Assembly: GCA_964544765.1 (NCBI GenBank)
Contig: CAZJDM010000029.1
Span: 1 to 34,497, forward strand
DNA length: 34,497 bases
DNA from: CAZJDM01 sp964544765
Lineage (GTDB): Bacteria; Bdellovibrionota_B; Oligoflexia; CAYFLR01
Direction: 5' to 3'
Positions 18,974 through 28,064 of the stretch are shown here, one piece after another. Below the pieces are notes generated by a model, which was not told where the DNA came from, ran no database searches, and was given only the letters and a program-made list of their open reading frames with translations. A program made the translations under genes and the position numbers. How positions within the stretch are numbered: the stretch's first letter is position 1; each line of letters opens with the position of its first letter.

Positions 18974-19207
18974 ATGACGAAAGCGATCTATTTTGCTATC
19001 TTGACTATGAGTTATTTTACATTAGTCAATATAAAATATCTTCATGGATTTGAGTGCTGGTATCTACCAAAGAATAATGACCTGTGGAAAGAAGATTTTT
19101 TCTTAGATACTAATAATATATCTGAGGAGCAATTTAATCAGGTTGTTCAATACGCCAATAATATATATCAACCCATTGCGGCCAAATTATACAACATGCG
19201 CAAGTAG
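18974..19207 (+). pseudogene. N-terminal remnant of a secreted protein, possibly a metalloprotease
   Basis: ATG 18974 follows a strong AGGAGG (18964-18969) by four bases and starts a signal-peptide-like segment (MTKAIYFAILTMSYFTLV). The next part (ISEEQFNQVVQYANNIYQPI) recalls the stretch before the catalytic domain in secreted zinc proteases of proteobacteria. The frame ends at TAG 19205 after 77 codons, with no HExxH motif. It is in frame with the peroxiredoxin fragment upstream, while the P-domain downstream is in another frame. An internal deletion that removed the catalytic part and shifted the frame would explain this. The protease identity is tentative. Confidence 0.45.
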
Positions 19208-19209
19208 AG

Positions 19210-19842
19210 GTGGTCCCTCAAAATCCTTCGGTCAACATTGTTGATCCAATAAAATCTGTATCAAGTTGGCCCGCTGATACTAGTCAAGATATAGGACCTT
19301 GGAATTTAGTTATACCCAATGATCTTACTTGTGGAACGGAGCTGGCCTTTGATGTGCTAATTGATAGCGATAATAGCGATAATAGCGATAGTAGCGAGAA
19401 TAAGACAATTCAACACACTATCAATACAACCTTGGGAAAACAGGTTAAGTTAAGTCAAAAACTCGATCTAAATGCGGATATTCCCAACTACAAAGAGGGG
19501 AGTCTAATTTCAGGGCAATACATACCTTTTTCTCCCCAAGGACAAAAGCTAGAAATAGGTATAAACCTCACTCACAGTAATATAAGAGAGCTTGAAATAT
19601 TATTGACCGCTCCAACGGGTGAGACTATTTTTTTGTGGAATAATGGAGGTCATACTGGAGATTTAGTCGGCGTATTTGGAAAAACCATACCGATATACGG
19701 TTCGCTGGAAACTTTTTATAATATTAATACTCCGGGAAAATGGTTTTTAGAGGTTCGTGATACTACCTATAATCCTGTATCTGAGTCGTTTGGAACCTTG
19801 AGAAGTTGGGAGATAATTGCTTACCCTTATGTGTGTGAGTAG
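19210..19842 (+). pseudogene. P-domain C-terminal fragment of a secreted protease
   Basis: An open frame of 210 codons from GTG 19210 with no usable Shine-Dalgarno sequence. Residues ~1-60 look like the beta-sandwich linker before P domains (IGPWNLVIPNDLTCGTELAF). Residues ~105-208 match the proprotein convertase P domain: LEIGINLTHSNIRELEILL, APTGETIFLW, GKWFLEVRD and GTLRSWEI. A run of 9-base GATAATAGC-like units (19363-19397) encodes Asp/Asn/Ser repeats. P domains normally sit at the C-terminus of secreted subtilases or metalloproteases; here no signal peptide or protease is joined in frame. The frame stays open upstream only to 19162. It ends at TAG 19840, directly against the stop of the opposite-strand gene. 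Confidence 0.6.
19363..19397 (+). repeat. 9-base tandem repeats in the P-domain fragment
   Basis: Imperfect units of GATAATAGC repeated about four times, reading DSDNSDNSDSSE in frame. Because the unit is a multiple of three, slippage would change length without changing frame. Confidence 0.8.
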
Positions 19843-21549
19843 TTATCTATCAGTTTGGGTTCTCATGATTTCCGTTAACCTGATTAGCAATGAAGGCGAT
19901 AATAATTTAAGATCTAAAATATCTATTTTATCACCACGAATTTCTTTTAGTCTTCTGATCATGGTCAGGGATGCTTGAGCTTGTTCATCAGCTATTGCTC
20001 TAACCTCTAATTCTTTTTCGATTTGATTCAGGTTTTTAAGTAAGGCAGCTAATTCTTCATCATCAAAATCAGACAGGTTATGTTCAATTAACTGTTTTTT
20101 AACCCAATCTCCACCTGGTCCTAAAGTAAGAGCTATCCCTATAATAGCTACCACGGCTATTTGGATAATTTGGGCATGACTCAGATCATAGATAGAAGTG
20201 AAATTGCCCAGTTGTCCAGCTTCTTCTTTGGAGATAGATAGAAGGTCATGGAACCTGTAATCCTCTACTGAATTAGCTTGTTCCTTAGATAAAGTCAGTA
20301 GTTCTTTATGAACAGACTTAAATTCTGAATGTCGAAAGAAATTTATTAAAAAGGGATCACTAGAAGAAATGGGTACAAAGTAACTGTTAGTTTTTCTACG
20401 CAAAAATTTTGAAATTTTCTGAGGAGCTAGTTTCTTTCCTGGTTTAGGTAAGATAGGAATCAGATCGGGGGCGTATACAATGGTACCATATAAATCATAA
20501 ATAAGTTTGCGAAAATTAACTTTAGGAACTACGTTGTCTGCTGGTGTTTTTTGGTTTTTTAAATGATTGAAAAATCTATTCATAATGTTCATGAATATTC
20601 TGGAAGTCATAATTAGATGTAAGAAAGCTAATCTAATTTCTCTTCGCCGAGTACTCTTTAAATGGTACTCTTCTACTTTATCATTTGATTTTCTTAAATT
20701 CTTAAAATCTCTTAAAGAGGGCCTTCTGGGTGAAGATGAGGGATCATCAGTATATAGTCTTCCTTTGTATCCGATCAGTTCCTGGTTTCTGAGTGTTCTT
20801 AGTACTTGGGCGTGAGTCGAATAAACAGTATCATTATTAGCACCTCCCCTGTCAATAATTTGGTTTACTTGTTTGCGTATGGTTCGATATTCTGAAAGGC
20901 TTTTGCCTATTCTTTTAGCCAGCAAATATTGTTCGTAAGTTAGATCTTCTATACGGTTAGCAGCAAAATTGATGTAATCATTACCATGATTGCCATTTCC
21001 GTCTACCATGTTTATTAAGTTCCGCCAATCATTATCGTTCATTAAAAGTTCAAATTCGGGAATTACTGAGGTAGCAGAAGTTGGTTTATCATCTCTGAGT
21101 TTTACCATCAGTTGTTTATACTGATCAATTAAGATAGTTATGTTTTGTATATCAAAATACCAATTTTCTATAGAATAAAACTTGGCTCTTAAAAAATTCT
21201 TTACTGCATCATGATGGCCTGTTTCTAATACATCAAAAAAGACGCGCCTTAAAAAAGTATGTTTTACTTGTTCTTGCGTTAGAAATACTCCACGAAAGGT
21301 AAAGTGTAAATAATAGATGTTTCTTATTAAAGAATTCATCATGCGATGTAAAAATAAATCTCTCTGAATGGTGCCTTCAGGAGCTGCTGAATAATCCATT
21401 TTTAATCTTCTGCATAATCCTTCAACTGTCAAATTTCCTAATCCACCCAAAGCTCCTAGTGTATTGGAATATAAAATAGAGAAGGTTAATAGTAGTGCTA
21501 AAAAACTATTCTTATTTGTGGACTTAGTGGAAATAGAAGTAGAAGTCAT
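19843..21549 (-). CDS. Large secreted protein of unknown function
   Basis: A 568-residue protein I do not recognise. A signal peptide is likely (polar leader, then FLALLLTFSILYSNTLGALG). Residues ~40-460 are mainly helical in composition with many aromatic and Arg residues (for example RRVFFDVLETGHHDAVKNFL), and there is an acidic, Gly/Asn-rich patch near 195-205. A single hydrophobic segment (IIQIAVVAIIGIALTLGPGG) near 475-495 could be a second membrane anchor. The last ~70 residues look like an amphipathic helix or coiled coil (LAALLKNLNQIEKELEVRAI). The start at 21549 has AGGA about nine bases upstream. It stands alone on its strand, with a 207-base divergent gap to the phosphotransferase gene. 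It could be an envelope-anchored helical scaffold; no enzyme motif is visible. Confidence 0.7.
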   Translation of the reverse strand: MTSTSISTKSTNKNSFLALLLTFSILYSNTLGALGGLGNLTVEGLCRRLKMDYSAAPEGTIQRDLFLHRMMNSLIRNIYYLHFTFRGVFLTQEQVKHTFLRRVFFDVLETGHHDAVKNFLRAKFYSIENWYFDIQNITILIDQYKQLMVKLRDDKPTSATSVIPEFELLMNDNDWRNLINMVDGNGNHGNDYINFAANRIEDLTYEQYLLAKRIGKSLSEYRTIRKQVNQIIDRGGANNDTVYSTHAQVLRTLRNQELIGYKGRLYTDDPSSSPRRPSLRDFKNLRKSNDKVEEYHLKSTRRREIRLAFLHLIMTSRIFMNIMNRFFNHLKNQKTPADNVVPKVNFRKLIYDLYGTIVYAPDLIPILPKPGKKLAPQKISKFLRRKTNSYFVPISSSDPFLINFFRHSEFKSVHKELLTLSKEQANSVEDYRFHDLLSISKEEAGQLGNFTSIYDLSHAQIIQIAVVAIIGIALTLGPGGDWVKKQLIEHNLSDFDDEELAALLKNLNQIEKELEVRAIADEQAQASLTMIRRLKEIRGDKIDILDLKLLSPSLLIRLTEIMRTQTDR

Positions 21550-21756
21550 TTTGAGTATTCCTATGCAATTGGTTTAAAAATTAACATACAGTTTATAAAG
21601 TTTTTATTCGTGCTAAAATAGCTTGAATAATTTGTTTAATTTATTATCCTGTCCTAGCTAACATAAATTGATTACTAGGTAAACAGAAATAAATTGTTAA
21701 AGAAATAATAAGAAGTTAGTGAAAATAGTAAAACTGGGGCCAACGGGATCTACAAT
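21550..21756. promoter_or_regulatory. Divergent intergenic region
   Basis: This 207-base AT-rich gap separates the unknown secreted protein (-) from the membrane phosphotransferase (+), so both promoters must be here. I see no confident -35/-10 pair, hairpin or repeat. The + strand gene starts at ATG 21757 without a visible Shine-Dalgarno sequence. Confidence 0.35.
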
Positions 21757-23661
21757 ATGATTTTTACATTTAGTTTTTTAGCCGTATTGCAAACAATTTT
21801 CTTTTATCAGTTTTCTATTCGACGGGTGTTAAATCTACAATGGGATTTTCTATCAATATTTCTGGTATTGATGACTTACATTAGTATTTTTTTGACGGTG
21901 CTAATCTTAAACACCGTTATAAAACGTGCTAAATGGAGAATTTTCATAAATCTTAGTTTGATATCCATTTATTTCAGTTTATGGATGTATCACCTCAAAG
22001 CTAATAATAGCTTTGAGTATAGTTTAATAGCAACCAATTATGCGGAAGTTTTTTATAGGGAATCATGGGAGCTGATCTTTTCAAGATTTGGCTATCATAG
22101 TTTAATAGGTTTGGTGATAGTTATAGCCGGTTTGTTGTTTTTAGAAAAGAAATGGAAAATACTATCCGATTATAATCCGCTTCTTTCACCAAATTTACTA
22201 AGTTTATCAAGTTTACCCAAATTTGTTTTAAGTGGTTCTTTGGTCCTTTATTTAGTATTACAGTTTCTTTCGTGGTCAGTGTATGATGAATTAGCTTATT
22301 TATTGCGTAGCATCAGCTCCTATTACTATAATGAGAATAACATAGACATATCCGTTTTACCCCCATACCCTTATATTAAAGAACCTAAAGAAGTTAAAGG
22401 ATCAAAAGAATTTAGTGAACTTAGTGAATCTAATGAATCAAATGAAGCTGGAAATAGAGTAGATAAACCCCATGTATTTATCGTTTTGGTAGAATCATTT
22501 AATAATAAATTTGTAGGTAAAAAGGAGTATAAAAATCGGTTTTATACTCCTTTTTTAAATTCTTTCTCATCCAAGTCGGTATATGTTGAGAATTTTTATG
22601 GTAATTCTGTACAAACATCCAAAGGGCATCTGGCAACTTTGTGTTCGCTGATTCCGACTTATCGTGGAAAAGTATTTGCCGATTTTAGTCATATAAAATT
22701 ACAATGTTTACCCGAGATATTGCGTAAGTATGGTTACCGAACTTTATTCTACATGGCCTCCAAGCGACTCAATTTTGATAATACTTATAATTTCTTTTTA
22801 GATAATGGTATGGATGTAGTAAGAGCTATGCAGTTAAAAGATTTAACTCCCATAGAAAAAAAATATGTCTGGGGATGGGGTTTACAGGATAATTTCTTTT
22901 ATCAGAGATTCTTTAGGGATTTAGATAAAATGGAGATTGAACCTAAGAAGACCAATAAACCCTATTTTGCGGTTTTAACAACTATATCCAATCATATGCC
23001 TTTTGATGAGATGCCCGCTAATCAGCGTTTTATGTTCCCTGATCCTCAAAATCCTTTGGAGAAGTACGCCAATAGTATTTATTTAACGGATAAATATTTG
23101 TCGGAATTTTTTAGATTGTTAAAACAAAGATCTTATTTAAAAAACAGCATTGTGTTGGTTTTAGGGGATCATAGTTTCCCGGTCGGGGAACACGGAAATT
23201 ATTTTAATGAAGTTGGCTTTTATGAAGAGTCTTTTAGAACTCCTTTATGGATATACTGGCAAAATAAGTTGTCCTCTAGAGTTATCAAAGATTATACTTA
23301 CTCTCAGTTAGATATAGCTCCTACTATACTAGATTTGCTGCGAATTAAAACTCGTCATCATTTTAAAGGTATATCTATTTTTAATACTGGTTTTAATACT
23401 AATAAGAATTTAAAAAGAACGATTCCACTCATACAACCCTATAATGGAGTGTTTTTGGCCAGCATGCAATATCCATATAAGTATGTTAAACATTTACGAA
23501 CTAGAAGGGAATTTTTTTTCAATGTGCAGGTTGATCCATTGGAGAAAAAAAATATCATAGATGATACTACTAATGGAATTCTTTTAAGGATCTTAAAAAA
23601 ACAAGTTAAAGAAATACTGACCAATCAATCCCTGATTGAACAAAATAGAATTTGGAAGTGA
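21757..23661 (+). CDS. LtaS/OpgB-like membrane phosphotransferase (alkaline phosphatase superfamily)
   Basis: A 634-residue membrane enzyme. Five predicted membrane helices (about 3-20, 30-53, 58-78, 112-130 and 154-176) precede a polar Glu/Ser/Asn-rich linker (205-230) and a sulfatase-fold domain facing the periplasm. Metal and catalytic residues can be read: Glu246 (VESF), nucleophile Thr287 (NSVQTSKGH), Asp471-His472 (LGDHS) and His479 (GEHG). DIAPTILDLL near 530 is also typical. Five helices plus a Thr nucleophile is the lipoteichoic acid synthase layout. In Gram-negative bacteria such enzymes move phosphoglycerol or phosphoethanolamine onto periplasmic glucans or surface glycans (OpgB, EptA relatives). 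The acceptor here is unknown. No other glucan or lipid A gene is nearby. Confidence 0.9.
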   Translation: MIFTFSFLAVLQTIFFYQFSIRRVLNLQWDFLSIFLVLMTYISIFLTVLILNTVIKRAKWRIFINLSLISIYFSLWMYHLKANNSFEYSLIATNYAEVFYRESWELIFSRFGYHSLIGLVIVIAGLLFLEKKWKILSDYNPLLSPNLLSLSSLPKFVLSGSLVLYLVLQFLSWSVYDELAYLLRSISSYYYNENNIDISVLPPYPYIKEPKEVKGSKEFSELSESNESNEAGNRVDKPHVFIVLVESFNNKFVGKKEYKNRFYTPFLNSFSSKSVYVENFYGNSVQTSKGHLATLCSLIPTYRGKVFADFSHIKLQCLPEILRKYGYRTLFYMASKRLNFDNTYNFFLDNGMDVVRAMQLKDLTPIEKKYVWGWGLQDNFFYQRFFRDLDKMEIEPKKTNKPYFAVLTTISNHMPFDEMPANQRFMFPDPQNPLEKYANSIYLTDKYLSEFFRLLKQRSYLKNSIVLVLGDHSFPVGEHGNYFNEVGFYEESFRTPLWIYWQNKLSSRVIKDYTYSQLDIAPTILDLLRIKTRHHFKGISIFNTGFNTNKNLKRTIPLIQPYNGVFLASMQYPYKYVKHLRTRREFFFNVQVDPLEKKNIIDDTTNGILLRILKKQVKEILTNQSLIEQNRIWK

Positions 23662-23918
23662 GATCATAGGCAACCTACCTTTCAACAAAGTGTTGGATTA
23701 TACAATACACAAATTGTAGGATTCTACACCCCCTTAATTGTTTACTAATTTTGAAGAAACATGTTTTATTAGAAATATATATTTAATAATATTACTAAAA
23801 TTTAATTCATTAGTTAATCTCCTCATAACTGGTACGTTTGTTGCATCTGACAATGACTACAAATTAAACTTAATATTTCTTTTAGATCAGATATGTTCTG
23901 TAATATGAGGGTGATATC
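23662..23918 (+). promoter_or_regulatory. Intergenic region before a small lipoprotein gene
   Basis: 257 bases without a gene. Near its start is a small hairpin (CAACA-aag-TGTTG, about 23684-23696) that could be a weak end signal for the phosphotransferase gene. The rest is AT-rich; the promoter of the following gene should be here but I cannot place it. GAGGGTG before ATG 23919 acts as the probable ribosome binding site. Confidence 0.3.
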
Positions 23919-24467
23919 ATGATTAAACAAAATTGGTGTATTGGTGTGTTGTTAATTTTGAGTAGTAGTTTATTGTTTTGTGGTAAAGGTCAGATCAGTA
24001 ATACAGGCAAATCAAAACTCAATGCCATCGTTGGATCAAAAAAAGCAGGCCTTGTTATCCACGATGTAAGACCTATTAGCGATGGCCTTTTAGCTCAAAT
24101 GCGAATAGCTTCTCCGGGAGATAATTTCTGTTTTGGTGTTGCCACTTCGACTGAAGAAAATTTAACCGGTTATGCGATTTGGAAGCCTTCTGGTAGATAC
24201 CACAAGAAGTGTGTTACCGGTCGATTAACAGACAAAAATAATTATGAGTTTCTAAAAATTGATATTACATCGAGAAATGATGGTACAACTTGGCTATATA
24301 AAGAAGAAAATGGATCTCGCTACTATGTTGGCAGAATATTTGTTGGTCTAGATTCCTTGTGTACAGGATGGACAGATTCTTTTAGGAAGATAGAATATAC
24401 ATATGACTGTACTTTAGATCTATCCAATGGTGTAAAAATTACTAAAAATAAAAGAAGAATATACTAG
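23919..24467 (+). CDS. Small exported protein, probable lipoprotein, unknown function
   Basis: A 182-residue protein with a hydrophobic leader (IGVLLILSSSLLFC) ending at Cys21. The lipobox would be LLFC, with Phe at -1 where Ala, Gly or Ser is usual, so lipidation is uncertain. The mature part is basic and probably beta-rich, with four further Cys residues (FCFG, KKCV, SLCTG and YDCT) that could form two disulfides. No family is recognised. It stands as a single gene, followed by a strong hairpin. Confidence 0.65.
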   Translation: MIKQNWCIGVLLILSSSLLFCGKGQISNTGKSKLNAIVGSKKAGLVIHDVRPISDGLLAQMRIASPGDNFCFGVATSTEENLTGYAIWKPSGRYHKKCVTGRLTDKNNYEFLKIDITSRNDGTTWLYKEENGSRYYVGRIFVGLDSLCTGWTDSFRKIEYTYDCTLDLSNGVKITKNKRRIY

Positions 24468-24473
24468 ATAACA

Positions 24474-24494
24474 CGATGTGCGGTTCGCACATCG
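24474..24494 (+). terminator. Perfect 9-bp stem-loop after the small lipoprotein gene
   Basis: CGATGTGCG, loop GTT, CGCACATCG begins six bases after the stop codon. The stem is perfect and GC-rich in an AT-rich setting. The nearest T run (24510-24516) lies 15 bases further on, so it is not a textbook intrinsic terminator, but position and strength fit transcript termination or 3' end protection. Confidence 0.6.
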
Positions 24495-24573
24495 CGCATT
24501 GATTCGTTAATTTTTTAAATTGTTTTAGTAAAGCATGAATATTTGTAAAAATTTAAATAATAAGAGGTTTCCC

Positions 24574-26010
24574 ATGAAAGAGAATCTAAATAATCGCTTC
24601 GAATTTTGGGCTATATTTTACATTTTGTTAGGTATTACTTTTTCATTATTTTTCTTTTCGCTTGTAACATTATTTTCCTTTCCGCTTGCAGCCGAACAGA
24701 CTGCGGCTGATAAAACTGGAGCTACAGAAAGACCTGAAGCTTCAATTGTGGCGCTGCAAAAAAGAGCCGGTACTTGGCGACCACCGGTAATAGGAGAGGC
24801 CTTTTTTGATAAAAAGGGTGTAGCTAGTGTTTGGCCGGAAATTTCGATAGTGCGAGAAGGAGATTATAGAGAGTTTGCTGATGTTATGAGTAAATTAAGA
24901 GCGGAAACTCGAAAGGAACTTATGGGTGAAATGGTAGGAGCCTTGGAAAAGTTATCTGAAGCAGGTGGTGATGTAACTGCGTTAGCACCACTAATTTTTG
25001 AAGCATTGTTAGAATTCGATAGATTATATGAACAACATGTTGAAAGGGCCCATGACCGTATTCCACAATCTATAGCCAGTCATATTAAAGGGGATATTAG
25101 CCAAATTTTTAGGGATCACAAAATTCGTGAATCTTCACGGCGTTTTAATTTTACTCATGGTGATTTAGTTAGAGCGGTTTTGCTAGGAAGACAATACTAC
25201 CAAAGGATAAGAATTGCTGATACTGTAGATTATGTTGTTTATGGTAGTTATACCGTTAATTCATCTCAAAAGGATGAAATGGTCACGGTTCAGGTTCATA
25301 TTCAAAGTCTAAAAACTGGAGATATTAGAACCTTTCAAGATACAGGTTCTATTCGTGATGTTAGCAAAAAGGTTGCCGAACAGATTTTTGATTTTTTTCA
25401 GGAAATTGATACACCTGATTGGCAGGATCCAAATGCTCAACTTACCTGGATGCCTCCAGTATATGATAATTCAAGTAGAATAGGAGATGTGCAAAGTTAT
25501 TGTCCTTCTCAAGGTGGCAGATTACCTTATGCTGAAGAACTTAAGATGGCTCAAAAAGGTGGTAGATATAGATCGGGTGGTGTGGTTCTTGTGTCTAACA
25601 GATACTATGCGGTAAGAGATAGAAAATTTAAAGATGAACCATATTATCTATCAACATATGATGATAAAGATCCGCGAGGTAAAGTAAGAACATCCGCTGG
25701 AAGAGGTATTATTGATACCCATTATATTTGTGTTCAAGGTCAAGCCAAAAATCACTTGGTTTTCTTGGATCGACTTTATCGATTATATCGAGAAAATGAT
25801 TGGCAACCAGATTACTCAGATATTAGACGAGCTGTGAGTTATCTAATTGCTCAATATGATAACTATGTTGATAAAGAACGGTTGGTTCGCAACAATCCAG
25901 TACCAAATAGCCAGGAAGCAATATTAATGTTAAACGAACAAGGAATTCAAATCAGCCTGCCAGTGGCAAAACCAGTATCTGCAAAACCAGCAGCATCAAG
26001 TAACAACTAG
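24574..26010 (+). CDS. Exported two-domain protein: CsgG/FlgO-like N-terminal part, Lcl/FGE-like C-terminal part
   Basis: 478 residues from ATG 24574, chosen because AAGAGG lies six bases upstream; ATG 24535 in the same frame has no such site. A signal peptide (long hydrophobic stretch ending PLAAEQ) is followed by a region (to ~residue 285) that includes VVYGSYTVN, VQVHIQSLKTGDI and VAEQIFDFFQ. This resembles the small periplasmic fold of CsgG, TolB-N and FlgO-type proteins that read as gene-product of outer-membrane complexes. The next part (~295-395) contains YCPSQGGRLPYAEELKMAQ and RTSAGRGIIDTHYICVQG. That resembles DUF1566/Lcl or formylglycine-enzyme-like domains found in surface proteins. 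The C-terminus is Ala/Pro/Ser-rich. Both domain calls are from pattern only. It stands alone, ending 35 bases from the converging lipoprotein gene. Confidence 0.7.
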   Translation: MKENLNNRFEFWAIFYILLGITFSLFFFSLVTLFSFPLAAEQTAADKTGATERPEASIVALQKRAGTWRPPVIGEAFFDKKGVASVWPEISIVREGDYREFADVMSKLRAETRKELMGEMVGALEKLSEAGGDVTALAPLIFEALLEFDRLYEQHVERAHDRIPQSIASHIKGDISQIFRDHKIRESSRRFNFTHGDLVRAVLLGRQYYQRIRIADTVDYVVYGSYTVNSSQKDEMVTVQVHIQSLKTGDIRTFQDTGSIRDVSKKVAEQIFDFFQEIDTPDWQDPNAQLTWMPPVYDNSSRIGDVQSYCPSQGGRLPYAEELKMAQKGGRYRSGGVVLVSNRYYAVRDRKFKDEPYYLSTYDDKDPRGKVRTSAGRGIIDTHYICVQGQAKNHLVFLDRLYRLYRENDWQPDYSDIRRAVSYLIAQYDNYVDKERLVRNNPVPNSQEAILMLNEQGIQISLPVAKPVSAKPAASSNN

Positions 26011-26045
26011 ATAGACTAGATAGATAAGTAAGATAACAAGCTACT

Positions 26046-27833
26046 CTAATTGATCAAATAATATGTTGAAAATACTGTTACACTTTGGGCTTCTGGAGAA
26101 CCTTCTCCAGAATCAGTAGCAGTTATTCGGATTCTAATATATTTTCCAGAATCGCTTGCTTGGACATTATAAGTACTGGATGTGGCGTTACTAATGTCTG
26201 CTACATTTGTTCCATCAGAGTCATCAGCTAACTGCCATTGATAAGTGTAAGTGATAGTACTTGGAGTTTGGTCGGTATCATCGTTCCATGTTCCTGTAGC
26301 TGCAGTTAGAGTATTACCTGAACTAAATGTTCCACTTATAGTAGGATCTTCAGTGTTGTTAGGAGCATCATTACGAGGACTAATGGTAATATTTACCGTA
26401 ATGGTATCACTTCGTCCAGTGCCATCGCTAACAGTAACAACAAAACTATCACTTCCGTTATAATCACTATTAGGGGTATAACTAAAATCCTTACTAGTAC
26501 CAGTACCTGAACCAGATGCAGTACCAGAAGTTGGAGATGTACTGACTGACCAGGTTAGAGTGTTACCATCTGAGTCAGTAGCATTTAAAGTTAGAGCAAA
26601 TGCTGTAGGTGAAGAATCTTCATCCATAGTAACATCAACGCTGTCACCTTCGGTAATTACAGGTGAGTTTTGTTCAATTCCATGACAAACCTTATTACTA
26701 GCGTAATTAGTGTCGATATCACTGTCATAAGTGCCGTTACCGTTGATATCCGTGAAAGTGTCGTATTGTATACCACCTTGCGTACAATCAGAATCACCAG
26801 TAGCAATAGTAGTAGTAAGTATGATACTTCTTGAGTTACATATATTACTTGTAACATAATTTTCATCAGTAGTTGCATCATAGGAACCATTTAAATTGAC
26901 ATCAGTAAAGGTAGAAATTTTGGTTCCACCATAGGGACAATCCAAGTCACCAACTTCAAGTGCTTCGTTTAATATAATTGATTTTCCATTAGCGACACTA
27001 TTAGTGCTGGTTTGAGTTAGAGAAATATATAATGGAGTCTCTGTAGAAAATATGTAAGAATAGGTCGAACCAGATCCAATTCGGTATCCAGCATAAATCT
27101 GTATGGTTCCAGTCAGATTAGTCAATGGAAGACTAAAAAAAGTATCTTCAGTCGCAGTTGGAAATCCACTGGAGTCAGTAGTTTTAAATGATTCTAATGA
27201 ATTAAGATTACCGTTCCAGTATTTAAATCCAGTGGGAGAAAGCATGTTAGCATAGGGTGAACCTTCAGTTGGAGAATGAATTAATACAACTATATATTCT
27301 CCCGATAATCCTACATGAGTGGATTGGAAACTTGTATAACCGCTTACGGTAAGTATTTTTGATGAACTTACGGTTGAACCGTTAGCAATTTGGGTATTGT
27401 CAATTTGTAATGAACCATGAAACTCAGTAGTGGTGGTGGCAATATTATTGAGACTATCTTGTCCAATCATTGATAATTCGATAGGATAATCAATCGATAT
27501 ATCTGATGTGTCAAGACTGGATGTTTCTAAAACAGTAGTACTTTGGAGGTCGTCACTCGATTCTTTTTCACCGAGTAGAACATTGTTTCCCGGTTCATTT
27601 AAATCTACATTAGTGAATGAGTCATTTCCAAAAAAGGCTAGGTCGCTTTGATTTTCATTTCCTGTTACCCCGGGTTTACCAGCGATAGATGTAGGCGGCT
27701 TTTCATCGGGAAAAGGAAGCTGGTCTGAGACAGCTTTTTTCTTACTACATGATACTGAACCCAGTAAACCAATAAGTAGGATAAATGTAATAAAAACAAC
27801 AGTTCCTAATTTACTTCTTTTATTATTACGCAT
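26046..27833 (-). CDS. Surface lipoprotein with Asp/Asn loops, cadherin-like and Ig-like domains
   Basis: A 595-residue predicted lipoprotein: signal peptide with SVSC (Cys29), an ideal AAGGAG six bases before the ATG, and a Ser/Thr/Asn-rich mature part. Residues ~285-385 hold two ~50-residue repeats, each with paired Cys and a DxNxNGxxD loop (DVNLNGSYD and DINGNGTYD), reminiscent of dockerin/EF-hand calcium loops and DUF7151-type repeats. Residues ~390-490 look like a tandem-95/cadherin-like domain (MDEDSSPTAF, FSYTPNSDYNGSDSFVVTV). The last ~100 residues look like an Ig-like repeat (YTYQWQLADD, YIRIRITATD). The make-up suggests a calcium-bound extracellular adhesin or matrix protein tethered to the outer membrane. 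It is the only gene in its transcript and is divergent from the methyltransferase gene. Confidence 0.8.
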   Translation of the reverse strand: MRNNKRSKLGTVVFITFILLIGLLGSVSCSKKKAVSDQLPFPDEKPPTSIAGKPGVTGNENQSDLAFFGNDSFTNVDLNEPGNNVLLGEKESSDDLQSTTVLETSSLDTSDISIDYPIELSMIGQDSLNNIATTTTEFHGSLQIDNTQIANGSTVSSSKILTVSGYTSFQSTHVGLSGEYIVVLIHSPTEGSPYANMLSPTGFKYWNGNLNSLESFKTTDSSGFPTATEDTFFSLPLTNLTGTIQIYAGYRIGSGSTYSYIFSTETPLYISLTQTSTNSVANGKSIILNEALEVGDLDCPYGGTKISTFTDVNLNGSYDATTDENYVTSNICNSRSIILTTTIATGDSDCTQGGIQYDTFTDINGNGTYDSDIDTNYASNKVCHGIEQNSPVITEGDSVDVTMDEDSSPTAFALTLNATDSDGNTLTWSVSTSPTSGTASGSGTGTSKDFSYTPNSDYNGSDSFVVTVSDGTGRSDTITVNITISPRNDAPNNTEDPTISGTFSSGNTLTAATGTWNDDTDQTPSTITYTYQWQLADDSDGTNVADISNATSSTYNVQASDSGKYIRIRITATDSGEGSPEAQSVTVFSTYYLIN

Positions 27834-28064
27834 ATTTAGCTCCTTACGATAATATTGCTAATTAAAAATTCATATGTTAGCATGCGTTAGATTAAAGGCT
27901 GAGATGAACCCCCAGCAATAGTGGTATTATTTGCAAAAAGCGAGCCAATTATTTAGTCTTAAAAATTAGGATGTTAATGAAAAGTTTGGCCAATATATCT
28001 ATCAACTATGTAAAAATAATAGGCATAAAAGTGTACAAAATATGAGCACTGGAGGCATAAGGCT
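27834..28064. promoter_or_regulatory. Divergent intergenic region
   Basis: A 231-base gap between the surface lipoprotein (-) and the methyltransferase (+). It should carry both promoters, but I see no confident core elements. Ribosome binding sites are clear: AAGGAG at the - strand gene and GGAGG at about 28050 for the + strand gene. Confidence 0.35.
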
